From assembly GCA_021495925.1 (NCBI GenBank), contig JAKEKT010000015.1, forward strand, positions 62,001 through 126,000: DNA of 64,000 nt, given 5' to 3'. The stretch comes from Diplodia intermedia. Lineage: Eukaryota; Ascomycota; Dothideomycetes; Botryosphaeriales; Botryosphaeriaceae. Below the pieces are notes generated by a model that was not told the origin of the DNA, did no database searches, and saw nothing but the letters and a program-made list of their open reading frames with translations. Made by a program: the position numbers and the translations under genes. Position 1 is the stretch's first letter. Every line of letters begins with the position of its first letter. Positions 35,927 to 47,374 of this stretch are shown piece by piece.

Positions 35927-38900
35927 TTACAACTCATCCCTCGCCTTCGACGAAGCCTGCGCCTCCTTCTTCGAGAGGCTGCTCGCCATCTCATCGACGA
36001 CGCTCTTGGCCTCCTCGTACTTCTCGGTGGCACCATCGCCCGCGACCACCGCGTACTCCCTCAACCGCGCCCGTGCGCTCTCCACCACCTCCTGCAGCCG
36101 GCTGGTGGCGCTCTCCATCGCGCCCTGCTGAGGACCGTAAACTGCCTCGCTGACTCTGCTCGCGGCAGCGGAGTAGCCGTCGCCGACCGCCTCGCTGACG
36201 GCTGCGAGGTTCTCTTGCGCGGCGCTGGACACGGCGGCCGAGACCGAAGAATACACATTCGCAGCGGTGGCCGAAGCGGCTTCCACAGTGCCCGTGGGCG
36301 TGCCGTAGATGGCGATGGAAATGGCATCCTGCGCCGACGAGGCGACGTCGGCCAGGGAGCTCTGCGCGGCCTCGGCGTAGCCGGGCTGGGTGCCGTAGAC
36401 GGCTTCGCTGGCCTGGGCCGAAGCGGAGCTGTACGCGCTGCCGGCGGCCTCGGTGGCCTTTTCGTACGCGTTCTTCTCGGTGCCGTAGATCTGGACGCTG
36501 ACGGCATCGACGGCTGCGTTGATCTGGTCGTTCGCGGATCCGATGATGTCTTCGAGGGCGGCGGGAGGGGTGAAGACGGATGATACCACCGAGGAAGCAG
36601 ACTCGTACGCCTCGCTTGCGTAGGATGAGGCGGACGACGCTACCGCAGGGTAGCCAGTGTAATACGCAGATTGGAAGCGGCTCATCACGCTTTCAGTGAA
36701 GTCGGGTTCCTTGCCAGAGACGAGCTCGGACACAAGAGATTGGACAGCAGCATACTGAGCTGCTGCAGCCTCAGTGGCCTGTGCGCCATAAGCACCGGCC
36801 TGTGAGTAGACAGACTCGGCCCAAGGGGTCGGAGCGCCGTAGATCTGTTCGCTGGCTCTAGCCACCAACGATTCCCAATTATCAGCGGCTTGCGAGGCAA
36901 CGGACTCGGTCCAAGGAGTCTCCGATCCCACGACGCCTGAACTCGCTGCAGAGGCCACGGAGTCGGCCTTTTCTGAAAGTGCCGAAGCGGCAGATTCAAA
37001 AGCACCCGTTGAAGTTCCGTAAATGGCACTGCTTGCCTGCGCCGAAGCAGCAGAGAAAGAAGCAGCCGCAGCAGACACAGCGGCATCGTACTGGGAAGAC
37101 GCGGAATCCAAAACACTCTGCGCCGGCGGCTTGCTCGTCTGGCCGGCTACAGAGCTGGCAGAAGCGAGCAAATCTTGGAGGTTGCTCGAAGCGGCGCCAA
37201 CAGCTGCCGTGTACTGGCTCTGAGCGGCGTTCAGGTAGCTCTGGTATGCAGGCGTAGGAGTTCCGTACACTGCCGTGGATGCGGCATTGAGGAATTCAGA
37301 GTAGCGGGCATGGGCAAGACCAATGCCTTCGTAGTAGCGCCTTTGAGCCTCGGCAGCGTATTGCTGGTGAACCGGGGTTGGCTGAGCTCCAACGGCGATC
37401 TTTGCACTCGAGAGCCTATATCATGGTCAGAAATGTCCCAGACTTGAATTTGAGCGTGAGAACTTACTGTGCAGATGCGGCGCTCAGGCCCTCGTTAAGT
37501 CTAGAGGAGGCAATGGAAGAGACAGACTCCCACGCACCCTGTGTCGGACCTGCGGCGTAACTCTTAACCGAATCGGTGTACTTGAGAGCGTTCTGCAGTT
37601 TGGCACTAGCAGCCGCAGCCGAAGAAGAGTAAACATCATTGATCGAAGAGAGAGCCTGCTCATGAGCGGGCTTCGGAGTCCCAGAGATCTTCGCCGAAAT
37701 GGCAGACTTGGCTTCTTCGTACTGTTCCTTGGCAAGCAAAAGCGCAGAATCGTACTGAGCGCTGGCTTGAGCGCGAAGCGACTCGACGACAGGGGTGGGA
37801 GTGCCATAGATGGCGTATGATGCCGCAGTCACTGCCTGAGCGTACTTGTCGGAAGCAACGCTGGCAAAACTTTCCGCAGAACCTTGCTCAGGACCGTAGA
37901 GTGCGCTGGAAGCAGCCGCCAGAGCTTTGGCGTACTGTTCGCTAGCCAGGGAAGTAGCAGACTCAACTGAGCCCTGCGTCGACGTGGGCTTCAAAATGGC
38001 CTCGCTGATCGCCCGAGTGAGCTCAGCAGCGCGGTCACCGGCCTCACTGACCATGCTCTGAACCTTCTCCGAGTAGGTATCATCATCAGAGTCGTCAATC
38101 TCGTCCTCAAAAACAGGTTCCCTTGCCTCAACAATCGCCTGGGCCATAGCGCCACCCCACACCTTCTTGACGGACTCGGTGGCATCAGTGCCAGCCTCAG
38201 ACATGACGGAGGAGGCAGACTCAATACTCGCAGATGCTTCAGAGGCCAGAGACTCGGTGCTTGATGACGCTTCGGAGGCCACGGATTCAGCAATGGGAGT
38301 GGAGCTCCCGATGACAGCTTCGCTAGCCTGGGAGGCGATGGACTCGTAGGCAGGAGTTTCGGATCCAACTACTGCCTCACTGGCCTGGGAGGCGATAGAC
38401 TGGTAAGCCGGGGTCTCAGAGCCGACGACCGCTTCACTTGCCTGGGAAGCAAGCGATTCGTACACAGGCGTCTCGGATCCAATAACGGCCTCGCTGGCTT
38501 TAGACGCGATAGACTCATGGGGAGGGGCCGGGGACCCAAGAACAGCCTGGCTGGCCTGGTCCTTCTTGAATTTGGCGGCCGAGACAACGCTCTGCGCTGC
38601 TTCTCCGGCGTTTGAGCTAGCCTGGGAGGCCTTCGAGCTGGCAACGGAGGAAATACTGTCAGTGGCATCTTGGGTTCCAAGAACTGCCTCAGAGGCCTTG
38701 GTGGCGGCCTGTTCCGCGACACCAGGCTCGGTGCCGATCACGGTTTCACTGGCAGCAGATGCAGCGCTTTCCACGCTGCTTGATGCCTCAGAAACCAGCG
38801 ACTCGACCGTGCCTTGGGAAGTGCCCGCAACAGCTTCGCTAGCATCGCTGGCGGCATTCTGGACTGCCTCCTTGACCTTGCGAGCTGCGTTGATGGCTGA

Positions 38901-40697
38901 GGGGGGAATGACAGTCGACTCGAAGTCGTCGGAGCTGTCGTGGGTGTAGAGTTTGAACCGGGCGACATCCTTCAAGCGGACCAGTTCCTTTGCGGCTTCC
39001 TCAGCAACGGCCATACCTGTTTCCTCAATCTTGACGCCTTCTGCCTTTGCAGCCTTGAGATCAGCGTGCTCGAAAGCAACAGCTTGGACCTCCCTGCGCC
39101 ACTCGTCGAACGTCTTCTTCAACGAATGGTACTTTGACCAGTCTTTGTAGGTGACACCTTCCATCCATGCCCAGCGCATGCCAATCTCCTGGAGGCCGAG
39201 GTCTCTGATGTGGTCGATGACTTCAAGCGTGGACTCGGTGGCTGAGCGAATGAGATGCACAGTTTCCTGGTCATAACTCTGCTTCCACGAGCGAATGGCC
39301 TGGGCCTTCTCCTTGATGGCCTGACCAGCGGCGCGTACTGCACCCATGAGGCCACCGTAAGCAGCTTCAATGTCATCCTCGTTTGCGTCCTCAGGAAGTC
39401 CTTCAACGGCACTCTTGATTTGCGACTTAAGATCCTTGAGCTTGGATTCGGCGGTCTCCTCGAGCTGGACCAGGAACGCCTGGCCAACGCCGTGAGCTTG
39501 GCTGTCAATCTGGTGAGCGGTGATTTCCTTGACACGCTCCTCCAGGTCCTCAGCGCCCTTATCCGCGGCTTTGGCGAACTTCTCTTGCCACATCCTGAGG
39601 TCCTTGGTAACCTTTTCCTGCACGTCCTCTTTCTGGGAATCTTTGGAATCGGATCCGACGGAGCTGCTCGCAGTGGTACTGGAAGACATGTGAGCAGCAG
39701 CGGAAGCCGCAACCGAGGAAGATACGGACGACATGCTAGATGCCGTCAAAGATGATGAAGCAGAGCTATCCACCGATTCGATCGCAGCCTCCAGCTTCTT
39801 GCCGTCCTTGTAGCGGCCCAGCCTCTCCTTGATCCGCATGAGCTGCGGCTCGACATTGTCACCGTAAAGAATTCGGAGCTGTGGCCAGACCTGACGGAAC
39901 ACAAAGTTTCCAAGCGAAGAAGCGCCCCAGCGAGCGTACGGGTAGCCGACGTCAACGGCATAGTGGCGTCCCTGTTCGTACGCGTTCTGGGCGTGGGGGA
40001 GCACAACTTCGTACGCTGGTAGGACCTTGCTGTTATACGTATCACCAACGACGGACGACGCTTGGTCGTAGTAAGGGGAGGCGGCGGCAGAGAGCTTGTC
40101 AACGTGCGGAGCCAGAGCGGCGTCGTACTGCGCCTTTGCTTGGCCCTGAGCCAGCTGGAGCCGCGGCCTCAGCGTCTTTTCCCACTCTGCCGAAGCGAAT
40201 TCTTGGACTTGTGCGACGCGAGGAGCACCATAAACCTGGTAGGTGTGCTTGGCAAACTCGGCCGAGGGCGTGTAAATCTGATGGTTGAAGCGGTCAACGT
40301 ACGGCTGGGCCTTCTCGACGTGGGGAGCAAGGTAGGTGTTGTAGTATGGCTCGACGTATGGGGCCGCATGTGATTGCACGGTCAGGTAGGGCTTGCACAG
40401 CCTAGGAGAGTCGTCGGAGAGGTCGTCGAGAGACTTGGGACAGCGGAACAGCATGGTGACAATAACATACCACACCGACACGCTACACGGCGGGGTCAGC
40501 ACAAAAATCTCGCGACGGGCGGTGGCTACTCACCGGACGGCGTTGCTGAAGAGCCATGGCGCGAAGCCGCGGCGCGCGGCCGGCTGCTGCTTTGGCTTCG
40601 ACTGACGAGCGACAGATCCGTTCATGTCCTTTGGGTCGGTCAGGTCGCTGGCGCTCTTTGCCGGCCTTTTGACGTGGCCGTTGGTGGAGGCGGCCAT
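35927..40697 (-). CDS. Giant repeat-rich membrane protein of the fungal 'hoxa13-like' family, ends in RDEL
   Basis: Three exons: 40534-40697, 37468-40482 and 35927-37415, joined by 51- and 52-nt phase-2 introns, giving 1555 residues. After a basic leader, residues about 45-70 contain a short hydrophobic segment (VSVWYVIVTMLF) followed by CP, a likely signal anchor. A conserved block with YVEPYYNTYLAPHVEKAQPY and WPQLRILYGDNVEP is typical of fungal proteins that databases label 'transcription factor hoxa13'; no homeodomain is visible and that name is misleading. The second half is Ala/Ser-rich tandem repeats, including a 19-residue unit (SEAVVGSETPAY core) and a looser unit around YGTPT. The last four residues are RDEL, resembling an ER-retrieval signal. 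I infer a single-pass protein with an ER-lumen domain of amphipathic repeats. It is divergent from the Doa10-like gene. Confidence 0.8.
38313..38540 (-). repeat. Tandem 57-bp coding repeats in the hoxa13-like gene
   Basis: At least three adjacent units encode the 19-residue motif ASEAV(V/I)GSETPxYxSxASQ with little change, and weaker units extend on both sides. The near identity of the central units suggests recent expansion or homogenisation. Confidence 0.75.
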
Positions 40698-41727
40698 GGA
40701 CGCGGGTGGAGGCGCGTGCCGATCGACGCCGCTGGAGTCCGTGCTTGCTTGCGGGTTGCTTGCTGGTCGTGCCGGGACGACGGTGGCTTTGGACAGGACA
40801 CGCAATGCCGCCGAGGAAAAACACTCAATGCGGCGGAGATGGAGCTGGAGAGAGGTGTAGTGTTGAGGGAGTGGTGTCTCAGAGTGTGGCTGCTTGACGC
40901 AGGCCGGCACTGGCGCGCAGCTTTGGCAGGGAATCAAGCTATGTGCGATTGCGATTGTTGGCCAAGAACGGCGACGGCCGCCAACGTCATAGGCTTGCAA
41001 CAAGCAGCTCGCAGATCCGCTCACGATCAAGCCAGATCGCAGCCTGCAGGGTGCACTGCACGGCAAGAGGCGCCTTATCGCAGCCTGCCATCCCCGCCCG
41101 CAGCCATGTGCGCGGGCTCCTGCCTCGGCGCCCAAACGCGAGCTGCGACCTAGAGAAAGAAGCACCGGCGCCGCTTCGGATGCGGGGTTCAGTCCAGCGC
41201 AGTCCAGTCCCTGCAGAACCGGAAGCTGCGTATTAATATCGCAGACCAGCCTTGAGGTCGCTTGCTGACGAGGTCCCCCGGAACTGCTCTTTGTCCGTCT
41301 GCACTGCGTGAGATGTTGGCACGGTCGGATAGTCCAAGCCAGGGGGCTTACCGAGCTTAGGTAAGCCTCTGCGTGAGATAACCCGGGGTGGCGCAGGAGC
41401 CACTTCGTTGGTCCCTCTGGTTGTCCCTCCGGTTGTTCCTTGTCCACCCAAGCTCCAACTTGAACGCACCTCTGCCGCAGACCTGGCCACCTGTCGCAAC
41501 TTCCTCTTCCGCACCCTCGCCCACGACACCTCCAGAAGAGCCCGCGCATTTCCTCCGATTCGCCCGCATCCTCTGGCGACACTGAGATGATTCCGTAGAA
41601 GCATCGTGTTCCTGCGGCGCCACGCCCAACGATTTCCTTCGACTTCGCCTTGCCCCGCTCAACCGCCGCCTGACCTCCGCACATTGACTGCGACCCTCCG
41701 GCTTCGCTGTCGACCGCGCCCCGCATC
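40698..41727. promoter_or_regulatory. Divergent intergenic region of the hoxa13-like and Doa10-like genes
   Basis: About 1.03 kb between two head-to-head genes whose products are both expected at the ER. It must hold both promoters. A minus-strand frame stays open through it to 41795, but nothing in that extension resembles the family leader, so I treat it as noncoding. Confidence 0.5.
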
Positions 41728-44700
41728 ATGGCCTCCGACGAAGGCGCGCCCGCAGCGGCCCCGCCCCCACCACCGTCCACCACTCCCGATGTCATGAACG
41801 ATCCTCAGTTCGACCCCGATTCCGCTGCCTCCGAAAAGACGGCAGACGACCCGGATACTTGCAGGATATGCCGCGGCGAAGGAACCAAGGAGGAGCCGCT
41901 GTTCTACCCGTGCAAGTGCAGCGGAAGCATCAAATTCGTCCATCAGGATTGTTTGATGGAATGGCTGTCGCACTCGCAGAAGAAACACTGCGAGCTGTGC
42001 AAGACGCCCTTCCGCTTCACCAAGCTCTACCACCCGCAAATGCCCAGCAGCCTGCCGACCACCGTCTTTGTCCGCAGGGCCGTCGTCCACGTGCTGAAAC
42101 ATCTGATGACGTGGTGTCGCGGCCTGCTCGTTGGCTCGGTCTGGCTGCTGTGGCTGCCGTGGTGCATGCGGGTGATATGGCGCGCGCTGTTCTGGTGCGG
42201 TGACGGAGGCTTTGCTGGCGACTTGCACCGTGTATCCAACTATCACCGTCGCTTCGCTGCATCCACCTCCACGAGTGCCGCTGGCGCAAACGCAACTTCT
42301 TCTGCGAACCTCACCGGACTCTCGGTCGCGCTGGCTCCTTTCTCCCAGACGCTGAACATGAGCGCCGGCGAGCCGACTGCTTACGTCCTAATCAAAAAGT
42401 TTCTCCTAGGCCTCGGCCCGTTCCCTGATTTCTTCAATGCATCCTTTACGAACTCGACTGATAATGCCACCATTTCCCATACCATCTCGATCAGGCAGGC
42501 TACGCTCCTGTCAGACGTCTCCTTCCTCAGGTCCATGACGTCTCACCCGTCAGTCAATCGGTTGATTCTCGACATCATCGAGGGTCAGATAATTACCGTC
42601 CTCGTTGTCATCGCTTTCATTCTGATCTTCCTCATCCGTGAGTGGGTGGTACAGCAGCAGCCCGTCATCAACGTGGCAGCTATGCAGGCACTCAACAATC
42701 CTGCCCCTCACCCTCAGCAACCACACCAAGATGCTGGAGAAAATCTTGAGGAGGAACCGGAGGTGCAAATCGAGCAGGACGCAGATGATAGCACTGGAGA
42801 AGACGATCGGTTTAGCGACGTCTCAGATGAATCACTGGAGCGATTTGCCGAACTCGAAGCCGCCGCCCTGGCCGAACGCGGCACTCAACCGCCAGAAATC
42901 GTACGAAAGAACCTCGGTCGCATCCCCGATGCAGACATTCGTGAGGCAGTTAGACGGCAGCAATTCGACAAAGTTGCGGCACTGATTGCCCAGCATGAGC
43001 CACTGGGGAGGAGGGTACTCAGAAAAGATTTGTTCGAATGGCTTGAGACGGTCAGCGACAGGGTCAAGGAAGGCCCACGGGAAACGGCGTTTGAGAACTG
43101 GGTTGAGTTGCGCGACTGGGCAACGGATTTCGAAGGCGTTATTGTCCCGGCAGCCCAAAACGGTGCTAGCAGACCAACACTCTTCGAGCCGGACGGGTTC
43201 GACCTAGCCATCGGCGCAAGGAAGCGCGCTGGAAACGCCGACGTCGTCCTTAACACGACTGAGAGTGAAGAGGAGGATCCCATGGAGGGCTCAAGTCAGC
43301 AGAGACCAACAATGCCTGAACGAGGGCAGTCGTTTCTGGCCGCGGAGATACAACGTGATCTGGAAGAAGCGACACGGAGTTTCGCTTCACTACCAGAAGC
43401 ACCTGAAGAGCAGGCAGCAGATGTGGAAGGAGAACGCCAGAGCAACAGGAGTGAGGGAAGTTGGCAGCAAATCAACGAGTCAGACGTTGAAGGCAAAGAT
43501 CACACTACCCCGGAAAATACGGAGGCAGAGGCAGCCAGCCAACCCGAGTCTCAAACAGACAATGGCGAAGGTTCCAGCTCGGCAGGAGCTCGAGCATCGG
43601 ATCATTCGACAGAGTCGTTCGCATCTCTGGCTCCAGCACCGACCGAGCAAACAATCGTACCTGATCGTACCCCTAGTCCAGACAATACCACCTCTGCGGA
43701 GACACAGCCTCGTCCCAACCAACCAGCTGCAGATGCAAGTCTCTGGGAACATGTATATCATTGGTTGTGGGGCGACATTGCTCTTACCGACGAAGAAGGA
43801 GCACCCGGCGCAAATGAGGAACACGTGGTTCAGAACTTGGCGGATGAAGCTCCCTTTGTCCAACGTGATGCAATTCTGGGCGACGCTTTCGATGACGACG
43901 ACGCGGCCCGTGACCCTGAAGTTGCTGCAGCTGCTGCCCAAGCAGGTATCGACGTTATGGATCAAGACGCAGTGGAGGATGCTGAAGACCTTGAGGGTAT
44001 CATGGAACTCATCGGCATGCAGGGACCCCTGGTCGGACTATTCCAGAATGCGCTCTTCAGTGCAGTTCTTATCTCCGCAACCGTTGCCGTCGCCGTTTGG
44101 ATTCCTTATCTCTGGGGGAAGGTCGTTCTTCTTTCGCTCGGCAGGCCAGTCTGGTTGTTCCTGAAGCTACCTCTTCGCGTACTATCGGCAACAGCGGATC
44201 TCATCGTGGACTCGGTGCTCTTTGCTGGCGCGGCGGCTGTGTACTGGTCAATTTTCGTCCTCCGGCTGCTGGTGCCCTTCATTGGTTCCCACAAGTCTTT
44301 CGACTCAGCAGCTTCATCTACGCGTACAATGGCCGAGTCCGCTATTGAGCGCGTATCGAAGGTGTTCACGATTGCTGGCACGAGCATGAACTCGGACTAC
44401 CTCCACCTATCCATTAGCTCGCATGCTGCGCTTCGATCACTGCAACGGAGCTTGAGCGAGTGGTCATACGCTCTCTGGACTGGATTCGCTGAAGTCCACA
44501 GCAAGATTACTACCATGGAATCTTTCTCTGTATTTTCTGCACTTGGTCGTTTCATCGAGTCAGGTATATCACTAGGTGCTGCCATGGTCAACAGTGTCCG
44601 CGCCTCCTTACCCGCAATTTCATTGACCAATGGCCTTTCATTGAGACTCGACACCGGCAACAGCACCGTTTCTCATATGGATCCAAATTTCGAGTACTGG

Positions 44701-46698
44701 ACGCCTAGTGATCGTATCATCGCGATCCTGGCAGGTTACATTTTCTTCGCGATAGCCGGTGCGCTATATCTGAAGAGGGGCACCCCGTTCACCACATCCC
44801 AGAATGGGCGGAGAGTGGAGGGTATCATCTCAGAGGTCCTGCAGCAAGCTGGTGGTGTCCTCAAGGTGATTCTGATAATCAGCATCGAGATGATCGCTTT
44901 CCCCCTTTACTGTGGCATTCTCCTCGACGGCGCCTTACTTCCCCTGTTCGAACAAGCAACCGTCTTCTCCCGGATCGAGTTTGCTCGGACATCTCCTTGG
45001 ACCGCGGGATTCGTCCATTGGTTCGTTGGCACCTGCTACATGTTCCACTTTGCCCTGTTCGTCTCCATGTGCAGGAAGATCATGCGAACCGGTGTTCTTT
45101 ACTTCATCCGAGACCCAGATGATCCGACTTTCCACCCCGTCCGTGACGTGCTCGAGCGGAGCGTCACCGGCCAACTACGCAAGATTGCCTTTAGTGCATT
45201 CGTGTATGGCGCGCTGGTCATCTGCTGCCTGGGCGGTGTGGTCTGGAGCCTATACTACGGTTTCGACGGCGTACTTCCGATCCACTGGGCGACGAACGAT
45301 CCGTCAATGGAATTCCCGCTGGACCTGCTCTTCTTCAATTTCCTTACGCCTCTGGTCATCAAGCTTTTCAGGCCCAGCGATGGCCTCCACGAGATGTATC
45401 GGTGGTGGTTCCGCAAGTGCGCACGTGCCCTTAGGCTTTCCGACTTCCTCTTTGGCGAGAAGAACCTAGATGAACGTGGCCGACATGTAAGACGTACTTG
45501 GTCAGCCTGGCTTCAGCGGAAGAGGGGCAATGTTGACAAGCCTGTCATCGGCCGCGATCGTCAAACTCTCGCAGAGGACCGGGACACTGAGGTGTACTTT
45601 CTTTTCGACGGCAAGTATGTTCGTGCACCGGCGTCAGACCAGGTCCGCATCCGCAGAGGCCAGTCCGTGTTCGTTGACGTCGATGTCTTGGACAACCGTG
45701 AGGACGAAAGGCCTGAAGATGACTTCCACGGAAAAGACGCGGGCTTGACCCAGACCGTGTACATCCCACCACTATTCCGCTTCCGCATTTGCCTCTTCGT
45801 CGTGGCCATCTGGCTCTTCGCCGCAGCCACGGGCGTCGGCGTTACCGTGATACCCCTGCTCTTCGGCCGCAGTCTCTTTTCCAGCTTCATGCCCGAGGGC
45901 TCGCACATCAACGACATCTACGCCTTCTCGGTCGGCGTCTACGTGCTCGGCGCGGCCGCGTACGGCGTGTTCCACCTGCACAACATCTTCAGCGTCGCGG
46001 CCGACTCGGTGCGGCACCCGTTCAGCACGACGTACTCGACGGCGTCGACGCTGGGGCGGTACGCGGCGCAGGCGGCGTCGGTCGTGTACGTGTACAGCGC
46101 GCTCATCCTGCTGCTGCCCGTGCTCTTCGCCGTCTTCCTCGAGTTCTACATCCTCATCCCGCTGCACGCGTACCTGGGGCCGGGCGAGACGCACGTGATC
46201 CACGTGATCCAGGACTGGACGCTGGGCTTCCTGTACGCGCGCATCGCGGCGCGCGTGCTGCTGTGGAACCCGCGCTCGCTCATGTCGCGCGCGCTGCACG
46301 CCGTCGTCCGCGACGGCTACCTGCGCCCCAACGCCCGCCTCGCCACGCGCGCCTTCGTCGTCCCCGTCGCCGCCTTCTTCGCCGCCACCCTCGCCCTCCC
46401 GCTCGCCGCCGCCCGCATAGCCGTCGCCACGTACTTTTGCGCCGTCCCCGACGAAAGCAAGGCCCTCGTCTACACCCTCGTCTACCCCCTCGCCCTCTCG
46501 CTCGCCCTCAGCGCTTGGGTCGCTTGGGGCACCGTTCGCGCGACCGAGAGGTGGAGGCAGCGCATTAAGGATGAGGTCTATCTCATTGGCGAGCGCTTGC
46601 ATAATCTGGGTGAGAGGCGCGCGGGGTCTGGGATCGTGACTGCGCCGGCGCCCGCTCCTGCGCCCGTGCCGGCGGAGGATGTTGGTGTTGAGGCATGA
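41728..46698 (+). CDS. ssm4/doa10: Doa10/Ssm4/MARCH6-type ER membrane RING-CH E3 ubiquitin ligase
   Basis: An intronless gene of 1656 codons. A C4HC3 RING-CH (RINGv) domain lies at residues 45-91: C45, C48, C62, C64, H72, C75, C88 and C91 (CRICRGEG, YPCKCSGSIKFVHQDC, CELC). Several membrane spans follow at about 130-150 and 285-305. A long acidic, Ser/Gln-rich loop covers about 330-750 and many further spans extend to the C-terminus. Order and size match fungal Doa10/Ssm4, which ubiquitinates misfolded cytosolic, nuclear and membrane proteins at the ER and inner nuclear membrane (ERAD-C). The central loop is the least conserved part. The first ATG is used; the short Pro-rich leader before the RING is usual in this family. 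Confidence 0.95.
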   Translation: MASDEGAPAAAPPPPPSTTPDVMNDPQFDPDSAASEKTADDPDTCRICRGEGTKEEPLFYPCKCSGSIKFVHQDCLMEWLSHSQKKHCELCKTPFRFTKLYHPQMPSSLPTTVFVRRAVVHVLKHLMTWCRGLLVGSVWLLWLPWCMRVIWRALFWCGDGGFAGDLHRVSNYHRRFAASTSTSAAGANATSSANLTGLSVALAPFSQTLNMSAGEPTAYVLIKKFLLGLGPFPDFFNASFTNSTDNATISHTISIRQATLLSDVSFLRSMTSHPSVNRLILDIIEGQIITVLVVIAFILIFLIREWVVQQQPVINVAAMQALNNPAPHPQQPHQDAGENLEEEPEVQIEQDADDSTGEDDRFSDVSDESLERFAELEAAALAERGTQPPEIVRKNLGRIPDADIREAVRRQQFDKVAALIAQHEPLGRRVLRKDLFEWLETVSDRVKEGPRETAFENWVELRDWATDFEGVIVPAAQNGASRPTLFEPDGFDLAIGARKRAGNADVVLNTTESEEEDPMEGSSQQRPTMPERGQSFLAAEIQRDLEEATRSFASLPEAPEEQAADVEGERQSNRSEGSWQQINESDVEGKDHTTPENTEAEAASQPESQTDNGEGSSSAGARASDHSTESFASLAPAPTEQTIVPDRTPSPDNTTSAETQPRPNQPAADASLWEHVYHWLWGDIALTDEEGAPGANEEHVVQNLADEAPFVQRDAILGDAFDDDDAARDPEVAAAAAQAGIDVMDQDAVEDAEDLEGIMELIGMQGPLVGLFQNALFSAVLISATVAVAVWIPYLWGKVVLLSLGRPVWLFLKLPLRVLSATADLIVDSVLFAGAAAVYWSIFVLRLLVPFIGSHKSFDSAASSTRTMAESAIERVSKVFTIAGTSMNSDYLHLSISSHAALRSLQRSLSEWSYALWTGFAEVHSKITTMESFSVFSALGRFIESGISLGAAMVNSVRASLPAISLTNGLSLRLDTGNSTVSHMDPNFEYWTPSDRIIAILAGYIFFAIAGALYLKRGTPFTTSQNGRRVEGIISEVLQQAGGVLKVILIISIEMIAFPLYCGILLDGALLPLFEQATVFSRIEFARTSPWTAGFVHWFVGTCYMFHFALFVSMCRKIMRTGVLYFIRDPDDPTFHPVRDVLERSVTGQLRKIAFSAFVYGALVICCLGGVVWSLYYGFDGVLPIHWATNDPSMEFPLDLLFFNFLTPLVIKLFRPSDGLHEMYRWWFRKCARALRLSDFLFGEKNLDERGRHVRRTWSAWLQRKRGNVDKPVIGRDRQTLAEDRDTEVYFLFDGKYVRAPASDQVRIRRGQSVFVDVDVLDNREDERPEDDFHGKDAGLTQTVYIPPLFRFRICLFVVAIWLFAAATGVGVTVIPLLFGRSLFSSFMPEGSHINDIYAFSVGVYVLGAAAYGVFHLHNIFSVAADSVRHPFSTTYSTASTLGRYAAQAASVVYVYSALILLLPVLFAVFLEFYILIPLHAYLGPGETHVIHVIQDWTLGFLYARIAARVLLWNPRSLMSRALHAVVRDGYLRPNARLATRAFVVPVAAFFAATLALPLAAARIAVATYFCAVPDESKALVYTLVYPLALSLALSAWVAWGTVRATERWRQRIKDEVYLIGERLHNLGERRAGSGIVTAPAPAPAPVPAEDVGVEA

Positions 46699-47374
46699 GG
46701 GGAAGAGAGAGAGGGTATATTGAGGGTTTGTGGGTAGGGGATGGATGAGGGATGAGTGGGGTGTGGGGTTGGTGAGCGCCTTGATGGGGGCTTTTCGTGG
46801 AAAGGAGTGGTTTTTTTTTTTTCTTTTTTTCAATGGTTTTCCGTATTGGCGTTTCTTGCTCTGCACTCACCCCCTCCCCGCGTATAGGACGACATGGTCA
46901 CCGTACACAGATTGCAGAGGATAATGGTAGTTATATGGTGTATGGGTTATAGAATTATTACTCTTTTTTTTTCAACCTGTCAGTGTTGGCGATGGATGGT
47001 AATGGAGATGATGTTGGGGGATGGGATGGTTGTGTCTCCTTGCTTCTTCGCTCTGTGTAAATTGACTAGCCCTTTGACACTTTTCACGAGACCGCTGAAG
47101 TCAATATTGGGATCTAGTTGAATATTATATTCAGATGGACTTCAGGTACCTGTGTAAGCAGTCAAGGATATTGCAGCAGCGGAGGCACATTGGAAATGAA
47201 TTAGTGGTTGCTACGGACTGCATCTATTGTGAAGGTCCGATAGCTTTGGTTGTGTCTGGACTAACTGGATTCTTGCATCTATGGAGATACCGTCACCCTT
47301 CCGTGGTATGTCCGAGTTTGGTAATCAGCGCCTGTCCAAGCTATTCAGTAGCGACGTGGCAGTCGCCACAACTT
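46699..47374. other. Convergent intergenic region, Doa10-like and BTB copy 4
   Basis: The 3' ends of two converging genes face each other. It holds T-rich runs (46808-46830, 46960-46975) and a small imperfect palindrome near 47095-47145 (CTGAAGTC / GACTTCAG). No gene seen. Confidence 0.5.

Noticed and set aside
35798..40288. Several plus-strand frames of 100-260 codons under the hoxa13-like gene.
   Set aside because: They mirror the repetitive coding strand and carry no recognisable protein features.
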